The position numbers and the translations under genes were made by a program. Shown here piece by piece: positions 35,152-44,086 of a DNA stretch of 64,000 nt. How positions within the stretch are numbered: the first letter of the stretch is position 1; the number at the start of each line of letters is the position of its first letter. The notes under the pieces are model-generated. The model was not told where the DNA came from, ran no database searches, and was given only the letters and a program-made list of their open reading frames with translations. Source of the stretch: BRH-c25 sp012519325 (GTDB taxonomy: Bacteria; Bacillota; Clostridia; Lutisporales; Lutisporaceae). Location of the stretch: assembly GCA_050950645.1 (NCBI GenBank), contig JBMNHZ010000009.1, positions 403,474 to 467,473 on the forward strand, read 5' to 3'.

Positions 35152-35259
35152 ACGGTCATCTCCCATAAAAGTATTAATCACACTCTTATGGTAACCGTTG
35201 GTTTGGTGTGGGTCAATTTCTGTCCGGCGTTATGGGTCAATTATACCCCGGCGGTGACA

Positions 35260-35897
35260 ATTGTAAGTAATACGCTTTTGCTTCCTCCTTTCTTGCCTAA
35301 CACTAAATCCATTTCCCAATGTCCCAATTCTTGCCGTTTATCAACACTAGACGGCCTTTCCTCTATGCTACGGCCTCTTATATTCTTGTAAGATGGCCTG
35401 TTTACTCTATTATCTGTTCTCTTTCGATACCTGCCATATATTAAATCCTTATAACTGATATTTAGAAAAACATTCTTATCTATATAGTTGTATATTGTCT
35501 TTGTGCATATTCTTGTATCTTTGAATTCTGCCTTTTTTCTAATCTCTTTTGCAATTATGTCCGGCGACCAGCCTGCTTTGATTTTTTCTTCTATATACTC
35601 GCACAATTTATGATCGTGCCCTATTTTTAGTCCCGGCCCCTTACATTCATGTTTTGCTATATAGTCGTTCTGGGCATAATCCGCGTCATATACCTGGTAA
35701 TATTCCAAGTTCGAATTAATTTGTTTTATTAAACCGCGTTTTCGCTCTCTTTGTATAGTCCTCTGGCTGCAACCAATTATTTCACTAATTTCCTTTGTGC
35801 CGGCACCTTCCTTAAGCATTATTTCTATTCTCAGCCGTTCCCTGTAATTTAAGTGTTTATTTTTATGCTCAATCTTGCTACAATGTAAGTGTCCCAT
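35260..35897 (-). pseudogene. IS30 transposase, N-terminal fragment
   Basis: Helix-turn-helix (TKEISEIIGCSQRTIQRERK) followed by the start of the DDE domain: GHWEMDLVLGKKG carries the first catalytic Asp. The frame runs into IS21 element B after SVLLT. The ATG at 35897 has AAGGAGAGG upstream. The three fragments together rebuild one complete IS30 transposase without any frameshift. Confidence 0.88.
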
Positions 35898-36008
35898 ATA
35901 CCTCTCTCCTTTTTGTTGGGTTTGGTCACTTAACATTATAGCTGAGTTGGTCCCTATGGGACACTTTTTTTATCTATCGCGACACTTCATTTTACAATTT
36001 ACCAATAA

Positions 36009-36099
36009 GGTACAAACTCCTATGCGGAGTTTGATATATATTTAAACCCAAGGGAGACAATATCTACATAAGCGACACATGTCAGGTCCCGGGTACCGA
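36009..36099 (+). ncRNA. Structured repeat 'GTACAAACTCC' element, copy c
   Basis: GGTACAAACTCC, loop TATGC, GGAGTTTG, then AACCCAAGGGAGACAATAT, CGACACATGTCAGG and CCCGGGTACC. The first GGTAC can pair with the last GTACC. The best-preserved copy, 51 bases before attC site 13. Its first bases are duplicated at the left end of the IS30. Confidence 0.5.
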
Positions 36100-36149
36100 T
36101 AGCGGTATCTAAAGAATATCGAGCAAGGTGTTGTGGGGCATTACCCATC

Positions 36150-36342
36150 GCATAACAATGCCCTCACGCGGCGGCACGGCAGCAAGGGCAGGGGGCATGC
36201 GTGCCTTGGGTTGCAGAAGATATGGTAAACTGTGGTTTGAATTAAGTAGCAACCACACCCCTTCACCGGGTGCGCAGCACCGCTAGGGGGAAGGGCTTTG
36301 CGGGTCCGGTTCAGTGGTGTCGTGAGTGCGAACCCGTTAGGC
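36150..36342 (+). repeat. attC site 13 (long type)
   Basis: R'' GCATAAC (36150), R' GTTAGGC (36336). The apical stem has changed on both sides, GGTGC/GCACC in place of GGAGC/GCTCC, a compensatory change that supports the helix. Confidence 0.87.
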
Positions 36343-36430
36343 GACATATCCTTCAAGGGACATGTCATTAAAGGTTTGATGTTGGATGTGAAATTCTAAA
36401 CTGTAATAAGGTAGATCTAGGAGGTTGAAT

Positions 36431-37231
36431 ATGGATATTAAATCAATTATTGATTTGCTCGAAAATTCTTCTGCTGAATATGTTGTATTATCTGCTGTTG
36501 CTATTTTTGCTATTTGGTTGTTTAAAGAATTTAGAAATCGATATTTAGAAGTTATCAAACTAAATCATGAAAGAATTATTAATGCTCTTAAGATATATGC
36601 AGATATCTATTTGATTTTACATGAAGATACAAATAAAGATAATGTTTACTATGGAAAAGTATCAGAAAAATTAGCTCTAGGATATCCATATTATACTAGA
36701 GTGTTGCTTGATAAGGTTATGAATTGGCAAAAGGAGAAAAATGATACTGATTTCAACAGCATTAAGGAACTTTTAGAGAAGGAGACTAAATATCTAAAAT
36801 CTTTACAAAATGATGATATTTCCGCTGGAATACCAGGTAATTTATTCATTGATAGTATTTATTATTTTTTTAGAAGAAGTAATATAAGCTCATTCATAAT
36901 ACCGGCCTTGTATACTTTCGTATTTATTATATTATTATTTCTGCTAGTTCTATTTGGATTCCTTATAAACAAAGTCGATGGTAAGATTCAAGTATTATAT
37001 TATTCTACTGTTCTAGCATTCTTTTTTCTTTTTCTAACTTCAACAACAACCATTGAATTAGTTTTTTCGAAGAAATTAAGGCTTGACATAAGGAAATGGT
37101 TCTTATTTATTGTGTATAATTCTGTTACAGTAGCATTACTTTTTATTGGTCCTTGGTATAGAGGAATTGTGAATATTGTAATTATATTAGGATATATGTA
37201 TATATTTGGTAAATACTTTAAGAAGGAGTAA
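36431..37231 (+). CDS. Hypothetical membrane protein
   Basis: About 266 residues. One N-terminal helix (YVVLSAVAIFAIWLF), a central soluble helical part, then four helices near the C-terminus (such as IIPALYTFVFIILLFLLVLF). ATG at 36431 has AGGAGG 6 bases upstream. No family recognised. Very AT-rich, unlike the core genes. Confidence 0.65.
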   Translation: MDIKSIIDLLENSSAEYVVLSAVAIFAIWLFKEFRNRYLEVIKLNHERIINALKIYADIYLILHEDTNKDNVYYGKVSEKLALGYPYYTRVLLDKVMNWQKEKNDTDFNSIKELLEKETKYLKSLQNDDISAGIPGNLFIDSIYYFFRRSNISSFIIPALYTFVFIILLFLLVLFGFLINKVDGKIQVLYYSTVLAFFFLFLTSTTTIELVFSKKLRLDIRKWFLFIVYNSVTVALLFIGPWYRGIVNIVIILGYMYIFGKYFKKE

Positions 37232-37266
37232 TTCAAGGTCATTTCCTCCATGGCGCAAGATACGTC

Positions 37267-37459
37267 GCATAACAATGCACTCAAGCTTCGGCACGGCGGG
37301 TTTGGGCAGGGAGTAAGCGTGCCTTGGGTTGCAAAGATGTGCAACACTATAGTTTGACTTAAGTAGCAACCACACCCCTTCACCGGGAGCGGAGCTCCGC
37401 CAAGAAGATAGGCTCTGTAGGTCCGGTTCAGTGGTGTCGTGAGTGCGAGACCGTTATAC
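37267..37459 (+). repeat. attC site 14 (long type)
   Basis: R'' GCATAAC (37267), R' GTTATAC (37453). L boxes GCACTCA/TGAGTGC. Inner stems as in site 1. Confidence 0.87.
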
Positions 37460-37545
37460 GACATATCGTGCAAAGACCGCGCCGTCCTGGCGCGGAGCCG
37501 TATTTTGGAATTAGTAATTGTTGGGGGATTTAGTAGGAGGAGATA

Positions 37546-38175
37546 ATGAGAAAAATAATGAGAAAAGTTTTAGCATTTTCTATCTTGCTATACATATTGA
37601 TATTTGTTAGTTCTTGCGGATACAGCAGCCAAAATAGTAATAATAATATAGTAGCAAACGATGATATTATTCAGCTTAAAGGATTCTCCGTATGCGCTGA
37701 CTCGTCTTCTATGATGACGTCAGCGGAGGGTACTGTGTATGTAAGAGGAAAAGACAAACCGGAAAGTGTACAGATTATTGCTTACATCCAAATAGATCCC
37801 AATGATTGGGGAGGAGTTTCCTTCAGTTTTACAGACGGATGGAGTATTACAGGCATAACAAGCAGCTACCCAGAAAAAGATACGCATGTAGTACCTAAAG
37901 ACTTTGTTGATAGATGGACTACTGCCGATTCTGAAGTAGAATGGAACAAGTTTGTGGAAATAGGTAGAGATCGCAGCTATGTGCCAACAGGCGGAGGTAC
38001 AGGAACTGTTGTAATTGATTTGCTACCAGATGAAAACACTTTGCAAAACAATACGACATTCCGTTGCTTAGTGGGTGTCGGGGCTCATGAAAAGAATGGC
38101 GTAAAGATTGTTAATCCTGACTACATCACAGTTGAGCTTCCCCTAACAAAAGAAAATAAGCAAGATAGTAGCTAA
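37546..38175 (+). CDS. Putative lipoprotein
   Basis: 209 residues. Signal peptide with lipobox-like VSSC at about residue 24-27 (SILLYILIFVSSCGYSS), so the mature protein is likely tethered outside the cell membrane. A beta-rich body follows with TAEGTVYVRG-type and GVSFSFTDGWSI stretches. GGAGGAG lies 5 bases before the ATG. Family unknown. Confidence 0.7.
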   Translation: MRKIMRKVLAFSILLYILIFVSSCGYSSQNSNNNIVANDDIIQLKGFSVCADSSSMMTSAEGTVYVRGKDKPESVQIIAYIQIDPNDWGGVSFSFTDGWSITGITSSYPEKDTHVVPKDFVDRWTTADSEVEWNKFVEIGRDRSYVPTGGGTGTVVIDLLPDENTLQNNTTFRCLVGVGAHEKNGVKIVNPDYITVELPLTKENKQDSS

Positions 38176-38281
38176 TGAAACTACGTTTGTTATTATGTCT
38201 TTTATGAATCGAGGTTTTAGACGGCAATTTTTTAAGGCATCGCCGTCCGTGGCGCTGCTGAGTCACGGGGCACGATACATC

Positions 38282-38357
38282 GTAGAACAGAGTATTGCCA
38301 AAACTTTGTAAAGATGAATGTAGTTAAGACGCTTCGGCAATACTCAGAACGTTATAC
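38282..38357 (+). repeat. attC site 15 (short type, 76 bp)
   Basis: R'' is the variant GTAGAAC (38282), R' GTTATAC (38351), L boxes AGTATTGCC/GGCAATACT with a 6-base spacer CAGAAC on the right side only. This is close to the size and layout of classical attC sites. The cassette ends still pair outside the R boxes. Confidence 0.82.
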
Positions 38358-38616
38358 GACATGCAATAGGTGTCTGGTAATTAGGGGATAAACATATTTC
38401 ATATAGCGGATATTAGGAATCATTCATATAATAGCTGCCTCAAGAAATTTAGGAATAATCTATTAATAAATCAAGGTAAGCATTATTTGCCTTCGGGAAG
38501 ATAAGTGCTTGATACTAGTAGAGGTAAGCTTCTGCGGATGTTCATGGATGGGGTAAGGGAAGCGAGAAGGTACAGGCAAAAATGCTTTTGAATGATATTT
38601 GGCAGATTGGAAAGTT
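38358..38616. other. Non-coding stretch before the IS3 element
   Basis: No open frame or known motif found. It starts the cassette that is interrupted by the IS3-family element and may hold the lost 5' part of the damaged gene at 40187, but I could not translate any convincing piece. Confidence 0.4.
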
Positions 38617-38675
38617 TGTACTATTGGACAATATATCTTAATATGATAAGATAAAATTGTCGAGGGGGAGAAAGC

Positions 38676-38990
38676 ATGATAAGTCAAAGAAGAAAGCATA
38701 CTCAAGAGTTTAAAGAGCAAGTTATTAAGGAAGCTATAGAAACAGGCAATACCGCATTGGTAGCAAGACAATACAACTTAGCTCCAAATATGCTATACCG
38801 ATGGATTCGTGAGTATCAAAACCCAAAATCCAATGAAAACCATCAGCCAGCCGTCCAGCAGACAACTGTTAATAGTAGCGTCGTTAAGTCCTTAGAGACA
38901 GAGAATACAACTCTAAAGAAATTGCTTGGCGAAAAGGATCTACAGATTGCTATCCTTGAGGACCTTTTTAAAAAAACAAACCGACGATAA
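38676..38990 (+). CDS. IS3-family OrfA (HTH and leucine zipper)
   Basis: 104 residues: helix-turn-helix (HTQEFKEQVIKEAIETGNTA, then YNLAPNMLYRWIREY) and a heptad region (LETENTTLKKLLGEKDLQIA) for dimerisation. A run of seven A followed by C at 38970-38977 near the end is a standard -1 slippery site that would give the OrfAB fusion transposase. Confidence 0.88.
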   Translation: MISQRRKHTQEFKEQVIKEAIETGNTALVARQYNLAPNMLYRWIREYQNPKSNENHQPAVQQTTVNSSVVKSLETENTTLKKLLGEKDLQIAILEDLFKKTNRR

Positions 38991-39922
38991 CAGATAAAGT
39001 TGAAATAGCCAATAAATGGATTGAAGCCGGTTATACAAAAACGATAGTTCTGCGGATACTGAAGCTAAATCGTTCAACTTACTACTACCAAATCACTAAA
39101 GGATCTTCCATTAAAAGAACTGCACCTGGTCGCAGTATACCGGGATACTCTTATGACAGCTCTAACAGAGTCATATCTGATGAGCAGATTAAAGAGTATA
39201 TTGTCCAAATTATAGAGGAAGACGGAGCTGCGTATGGCTACTTAAAACTGACGCACGCACTGAGACGGGCATTTAAGCTCATCATCAACAAGAAAAAAGT
39301 GTATCGGCTGTGCAAATCCATGAAAATATTGAAGCCGCAGCGTAAAATCAAACCCAAACACCCAAGAAGAATAGCAAGAAACCGAAAAGTAACTGCGTCC
39401 AATCAATTATGGGAAACGGACATAAAGTATGGTTATGTTGTAGGTGAGAATCGGTTTTTCTATATAATGAGCATTCTTGATGTAGCAGATAGAAATATCA
39501 TTGCTTTCCACATGGGGCTAAGCTGTACCGGCGAGGATGCTGGCAGAATTCTTAAACTGGCGTTACTAAAGCGGCAGCTGTTCGATGAAACTCAGAGGCC
39601 AGTCATACGTTCAGATAATGGTCCACAATTTATCAGTGAAGCGTTTGAAAAGGCTTGTAAAAGGGTAAATGTAGAACATGAAAGAATCCCATACAAAACG
39701 CCTAATATGAACGCACACATTGAATCATTCCACCGTTTATTAGAAGACGAATGTCTTGCCAACAATGAATTTGAAACCTATGCTCAAGCATACAAAGAAG
39801 TTCAGGAATTTATGAAAAAGTATAACACTGTAAGATTACACTCTGGAACAGATTACATGCCACCAAGTGAGTATTTTGAATATCTAATAAAAACAGGCAA
39901 GCAATTAAGCATCGCTTTATAG
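38973..39922 (+). CDS. IS3-family OrfB (DDE transposase, reached by -1 frameshift)
   Basis: The -1 frame continues from the slippery run as TITDKVEIANKWIEAG and is open to 39922. rve-type DDE residues: LWETDIKYGY (D), VIRSDNGPQF (D) and MNAHIESFHRLLEDE (E). No independent start with a good ribosome binding site was seen, so fusion by frameshift is the likely product. Frame intact. Confidence 0.85.
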
Positions 39923-40186
39923 CTCAAAGAGTTATTGCCGTTCATCGGAGCGAAGCATAGACCCTTTACTTTGAGAAATCCTGTGTTAGCCTGAGTGGCA
40001 AGACACATAAGCAAAGCGGCTGTGTCCCGGTGGCTTCTAAACACAGGATGCGAGGCTCAAAGTCAAGGGCGGTAATAACGACATAAACCACAATCTGAGA
40101 TTCTATGAGAATCAATGCAAACTTAAGATAGTGTCCAATAATAGGGGGTCAGTCCGGTATTAACTCTTACAAGGAAATTGAAAAAA

Positions 40187-40449
40187 AGTAGTATTTGGGG
40201 AAAAATCGGATATTCTGTTTCTATTTTTGGGATAACTGCAGCATGCTGTGACGGTATTGAAAATGTTTTTCTTCTGATGATGCATCAAATCCTATAGACT
40301 TCCCAAATTGGTGGGCGATTGGTCATTCTTGTTTTGCGCTGGCTAAGTTCATTCAAATGTATGCAGCAATTGGTGGGATAATGTTAATGGCATTAGTGAT
40401 AGTTCTATCAAGATTAATAAAAAGGAATAATGATAAAGGAGGAGCGTAG
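40187..40449 (+). pseudogene. Truncated and frameshifted membrane protein gene
   Basis: Reads SIWGKIGYSVSIFGITAACC then GIENVFLLMM in one frame, then ASNPIDFPNWWAIGHSCFAL and IGGIMLMALVIVLSRL in the next, so there is a shift near 40275. The N-terminus is missing beside the IS3 element. The stop (TAG) overlaps the ribosome binding site of the next gene, so both were one operon. Confidence 0.7.
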
Positions 40450-40450
40450 T

Positions 40451-41137
40451 ATGAAAACACAGGGCTCGTTAAATAAAATGGTCAGCAGGATCGGATTCTG
40501 GTCGGCGATTCTTACAACTGTATGGACTATCTGGTTTATTTTGGCTTTTGGTTTTTACATGTCTTCTCTGCCCTCAGAATGGCCCGGGATAGAAACATTT
40601 GCAGCCTCTTTTGAGCCCGTTCCATATATAGCTTGGGTAATACCATGTCTTTTGCTTGCCCTGACATTCCCTATAATGATGTCCAGTATCTACATCTATG
40701 CCTTCGATGATAAAAAACTATGGAGCTTACTCGGGTTGATATTTGCAGTTATGTATGGCGCCATTCTCGCTACTAACTACTGGTTGTTACTGACCGTGGT
40801 ACGGGAAAGCCTCCTAGGCGGATACACAGAAGGACTTGAATGGTTTGTCATTGGTAGTCCCCACTCAATCACAAACACAATTGAAGGCATAGGTTATGGC
40901 TTCATGGGTTTGGCTGCGATATTTGCAAGCCAAGTTTTCGATGGAAATAGATTGGGGATCTGGTTACGATGCCTTTTTATTGTGAACGGTGTGGCAGGTA
41001 TTGCAGGTGTCATTTTAGGTGGATTGGGAATCATGACGGCTACGATGGTCTCTCTCGCATTGTGGTGTCTTACATTTCCTGTTGCAACTGCTATGTTAGC
41101 TATTTTATTTAAGCGAGCGAGTGAAGTAACTGCATGA
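40451..41137 (+). CDS. Hypothetical polytopic membrane protein
   Basis: About 228 residues with six or so membrane helices. The N-terminus SRIGFWSAILTTVWTIWFI resembles IGYWSAVIAVLAFVAYTICF in the gene at 49231, so the two are distant paralogues in different cassettes. AAAGGAGGAG lies 6 bases before the ATG at 40451. Function unknown. Confidence 0.7.
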   Translation: MKTQGSLNKMVSRIGFWSAILTTVWTIWFILAFGFYMSSLPSEWPGIETFAASFEPVPYIAWVIPCLLLALTFPIMMSSIYIYAFDDKKLWSLLGLIFAVMYGAILATNYWLLLTVVRESLLGGYTEGLEWFVIGSPHSITNTIEGIGYGFMGLAAIFASQVFDGNRLGIWLRCLFIVNGVAGIAGVILGGLGIMTATMVSLALWCLTFPVATAMLAILFKRASEVTA

Positions 41138-41209
41138 CAATCAACCAGCAAATTAAGATAAAGGCAGTTTTTCTCGCCCATAACAAGATAGAAAACGGCA
41201 CAGCACATC

Positions 41210-41327
41210 AGATAACACAGCATATACGCTACGGCTACGCCTTGCCCTTCGGGACATTGCCTACGGCTACGCCTTGCCCTTCGGGACATTGCCTACGGCA
41301 ACGTCGTATATGCTGAGAACGTTATAC
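41210..41327 (+). repeat. attC site 16 (short type, different core)
   Basis: R'' AGATAAC (41210), R' GTTATAC (41321), L boxes AGCATATACG/CGTATATGCT. The loop contains a 32-base unit twice in tandem (core CTTGCCCTTCGGGACATTGC). 118 bp long. Confidence 0.83.
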
Positions 41328-41409
41328 GGCAGATGGTGAAGATTGATTTATGTAAGAAGTTCTGCCTTATACTTCATATCAGTAGGATACTGTGAAGGGG
41401 GAAATGAGT

Positions 41410-41832
41410 ATGAAACAAAAAATGAGCAAGATTATATTAGGGGTATATGACTTGTTTTTATCACTAGGTGCTATTTATATAGGAACATTGATGGTTTCAG
41501 GTAATGGAATGTTTGCTGAGTATCCGAAGGAATGGTTGTCTAAAGTTCCTTTTGAAAATTGGGTCACTCCCGGATTAATTGCAATTGTAGTATTTGGTTT
41601 AGGGAATATTATAGCAGCAATATTTAGTATTAGGGGAAAAGACAACAAATCGTGGCACATTTCAGCTATAATGGGCGGTATATTTTTTGTAAGTCTGGTT
41701 GCTCAAGTATTAATATTGGGAGAAGTTTACTTGGCAACTGCTGAATTTTTTGTTTTAAGTATAATTCAGTTATGTCTTTGTGGATACGTATTTTTGAGTT
41801 ATAGAAAAAGTCCAGTGGGTGGTAGAATGTAA
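41410..41832 (+). CDS. Small hypothetical membrane protein
   Basis: About 140 residues with four predicted helices (such as FENWVTPGLIAIVVFGLGNI and MGGIFFVSLVAQVLIL). The ATG at 41410 has AAGGGGG about 8 bases upstream; 41404 is an alternative. Family unknown. Confidence 0.62.
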   Translation: MKQKMSKIILGVYDLFLSLGAIYIGTLMVSGNGMFAEYPKEWLSKVPFENWVTPGLIAIVVFGLGNIIAAIFSIRGKDNKSWHISAIMGGIFFVSLVAQVLILGEVYLATAEFFVLSIIQLCLCGYVFLSYRKSPVGGRM

Positions 41833-41885
41833 CAAACACAAATCTTACCTTGTTTCCTTGTATTATGTCGTAATCTTCTTATTAT

Positions 41886-41974
41886 GTGCAAACTAATATG
41901 CGGAGTTTGTAAGGGTTTTAAACCAAGAGAGGCAACAGAAGCATAATCGACACATGTCAGGTCTAGGGTACCGG
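41886..41974 (+). ncRNA. Structured repeat 'GTACAAACTCC' element, copy d
   Basis: Variant GTGCAAACTAA, loop TATGC, GGAGTTTG, then CGACACATGTCAGG and CTAGGGTACCGG. The stem has mismatches here. It stands about 50 bases before attC site 17. Confidence 0.45.
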
Positions 41975-42022
41975 AAGTGTTATAAAAAGTAGTTAGGCAA
42001 GGCTAATGGGGCACCATCCACC

Positions 42023-42212
42023 GAGTAGCAATGCCCTCACGCCACGGCGTGGCAGGCAGGGGCAGGAATTGTGCGTGCCTTGGGCTGCAGAATGTAATTG
42101 CTTTGGGATGGCATCTGCGCAACCACATCCCTTCTACGGGTGTGCAGCGCCGCTAGAAGGGCAGGGCACTGGGGTCCGGTTCAGCGGTGTCGTGAGTGCG
42201 AACCCGTTATGC
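42023..42212 (+). repeat. attC site 17 (long type, altered R'')
   Basis: The R'' position reads GAGTAGC rather than a clean RYYYAAC. R' is GTTATGC (42206). Core changed but with compensation: CCCTTCTA pairs with TAGAAGGG. Its outer sequence CACCATCCACCG still pairs with the cassette start at 41321. Confidence 0.75.
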
Positions 42213-42368
42213 GACAGGTAATACAGATTGTTTATTTAAGATAGCAACAAATAGATTATAAATTCTTAATGGAATATATAACATTGTAAGATTGTACCAT
42301 ATTATGGTAAAATTAGATAGAGACTGTTGCAGGTGTGGTTTGCCTCCTTTTACTAAGGAGGTGAGGCT

Positions 42369-42455
42369 ATGAGTGTGTATGAGTCCATAAGTGCTATGCT
42401 TATGTTCGGCATATTGATTATAGCTTTGCTGAGTTTTCACCAAAAGAAAAGTTAG
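42369..42455 (+). CDS. Fst/holin-like type I toxin, copy 2
   Basis: 28 residues, differing from copy 1 at a few positions (MSVYESISAMLMFG, end HQKKS). The leader, ribosome binding site, downstream CCTGCA hairpin and antisense promoter are all conserved. Conservation of the whole locus in two cassettes argues that it is functional. Confidence 0.75.
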   Translation: MSVYESISAMLMFGILIIALLSFHQKKS

Positions 42456-42456
42456 C

Positions 42457-42548
42457 AAAAAAGAAAACCACCCTGCAGTGCTAGTGCAGGGTTGGTTATT
42501 TAGTTAACCATCATCTGACGAGGCAACCACATTTGTGGCGGTCTCTTT
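42457..42548 (-). ncRNA. Antisense antitoxin RNA candidate, copy 2
   Basis: Same TTGATT/TATAAT minus-strand promoter as copy 1 (about 42555-42582) and the same RNA start AGAGACCGCCAC. Boundaries are estimates. Confidence 0.58.
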
Positions 42549-42600
42549 AGTATTATTATACCAAATTGAAATAATTAATCAACAAATTTTTCAATATGGT

Positions 42601-44070
42601 GTGATTATCGTGTGATAATGTCACCTTGTAAACTATCGTGATAAAATGTCACTATGAAGAATGAGGTGCATTATCTAATGTCCCAAAAGCAATTGACTCG
42701 TTTTGCTGTATTAACTAAACTAATTGATGGACACATAACTGTCAAACAAGCTGCTGAAAGTCTTGATCTTAGTGAACGCCAAATCAAGCGCTTAAAGAAA
42801 GGTGTGATGCAAGACGGCGCTGCGTTCCTCAAACATAAAAATTCTGATCGTAAACCTCAGCATGCTTTTAGTGATGAATTTGTACAAAAAATTGTTAATC
42901 TAAAAGAATCCGAATTATATAAAGATGCTAATTTCAAGCATTTTCAGGATCTTCTTGAAGAGCATGAGCATATTTCAATAAGTTATGCTGCTCTCCATGA
43001 AATACTCAAAAAAGCCGGTATTCAAACTCCCAAAAAGAGACGCCGTTTTAAGCCCCATCGCCGTCGCAAACGCAAACCACAAGAAGGTCTTTTAATCCAA
43101 ATGGATGCCACTCCATTTGAATGGTTTGGTACCAATGATAAATTTGACTTGCATGGCGGTATAGACGACTCTACGGGAAAAATTGTCGGTCTACATATGA
43201 CTAAAAATGAATGCCTTCACGGATACTTTGAAGTGACAAAACAAATCATCCGTAAAAATGGCGTCCCTGTCAGTATTTATGCTGATCGCCATGCTATCTT
43301 TCTATCACAAAATGCTTCCAAACTAAGTATTGAGGATCAACTTGCCGGAAAGATAGTTAATGATACTCAGTTTGGTAGAGCTATGAAAGAACTTGGAATT
43401 ACACTCATTCCTGCCCGATCAGCACAAGCAAAAGGTCGTGTTGAAAGGCTTTGGGAAACTCTGCAAAGCCGTTTGCCCGTTGAGTTCAAGATTGCAAACA
43501 TTAAAACCGTGGACGAAGCCAATGCCTTTCTCTCAACTTATATTGATAAATTTAACCAGCAATTTAGTGTAGAGCCTGAAGATGCTGAATCTGCCTTTAG
43601 AGTATTACCACCTACTATCGATTTAGATACCGTGCTTTGTGTTAAGATCACAAGAACAGTTGATAATGGAGGTATTTTCTCATTGTATAACAGAAACTTC
43701 AAAGTTTTAGAAAATCAATCCTCCAATATACTCCCCCCGCGGAAGTCTAAGGTCTACGTACTGATAAGCCCTGTATTTGGAATAAAGGCACAGTATGAGA
43801 AAACCACCTTTGATGTCATTAACTATATAAAACCGATTAAAGTTAATACACCTTCAGAACCTAAGAAAAAGAAGCCCTGGACTCCGCCAGACAGTCATTA
43901 TTACAAATATGGTCACACACTGATGAAAAAGCTTAACTATGAAGAAAGCGACCAGGAAATCCTCAGAATTCTTGAGGACATATTCCTTAAAAATTTTTCT
44001 CCTACTGAAAGTGACATTTTCATACGATAATTAAGTCACTTTTAGGGTGACATTTTCACAAAGTATTGAC
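42601..44070 (+). mobile_element. ISNCY/IS1202-like insertion sequence with 19-bp target duplication
   Basis: 1470 bp. Inverted ends: GTGATTATCG then TGTGATAATGTCACC at the left; GTCAATACTT then TGTGAAAATGTCACC read inward from the right. The 19-bp ACAAATTTTTCAATATGGT is present at 42582-42600 and 44071-44089. One transposase gene. Confidence 0.87.
42678..44030 (+). CDS. ISNCY/IS1202-like transposase
   Basis: About 450 residues. N-terminal helix-turn-helix (HITVKQAAESLDLSERQIKR), basic KKRRRFKPHRRRKRK linker, and a DDE core: LIQMDATPFEW (D), VSIYADRHAIF (D), SAQAKGRVERLWETLQ (E). The ATG at 42678 follows GAGGTG; an ATG at 42654 has no ribosome binding site. Intact. Confidence 0.88.
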   Translation: MSQKQLTRFAVLTKLIDGHITVKQAAESLDLSERQIKRLKKGVMQDGAAFLKHKNSDRKPQHAFSDEFVQKIVNLKESELYKDANFKHFQDLLEEHEHISISYAALHEILKKAGIQTPKKRRRFKPHRRRKRKPQEGLLIQMDATPFEWFGTNDKFDLHGGIDDSTGKIVGLHMTKNECLHGYFEVTKQIIRKNGVPVSIYADRHAIFLSQNASKLSIEDQLAGKIVNDTQFGRAMKELGITLIPARSAQAKGRVERLWETLQSRLPVEFKIANIKTVDEANAFLSTYIDKFNQQFSVEPEDAESAFRVLPPTIDLDTVLCVKITRTVDNGGIFSLYNRNFKVLENQSSNILPPRKSKVYVLISPVFGIKAQYEKTTFDVINYIKPIKVNTPSEPKKKKPWTPPDSHYYKYGHTLMKKLNYEESDQEILRILEDIFLKNFSPTESDIFIR

Positions 44071-44086
44071 ACAAATTTTTCAATAT

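Larger units (their letters stand above)
33044..35259 (-). mobile_element. IS21-family insertion sequence B
   Basis: 2216 bp, a different IS21 from element A. Ends TGTCAACGCCGGG and TGTCACCGCCGGG (inward) with 4-bp target duplication ATTG (33040-33043 and 35260-35263). Sub-terminal repeats around AATCGCCGG lie at 33055-33120. Confidence 0.88.
29993..36003 (-). mobile_element. IS30-family insertion sequence, split by two IS21 elements
   Basis: Left end AAATTGCAACATTAAATGTCGC and right end (inward) AAATTGTAAAATGAAGTGTCGC are inverted repeats. The 16-bp AATAAGGTACAAACTC flanks both sides (29977-29992 and 36004-36019). Without the two inserts and their target duplications the element is 1194 bp, normal for IS30. 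Orientation follows its transposase on the minus strand. Confidence 0.88.
38617..40151 (+). mobile_element. IS3-family insertion sequence
   Basis: About 1.5 kb. Related ends contain TATTGGACA on both sides (left at about 38622, right read inward from about 40140). Boundaries are approximate and no clear target duplication was found. It carries two overlapping frames joined by a programmed -1 shift. Confidence 0.75.
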
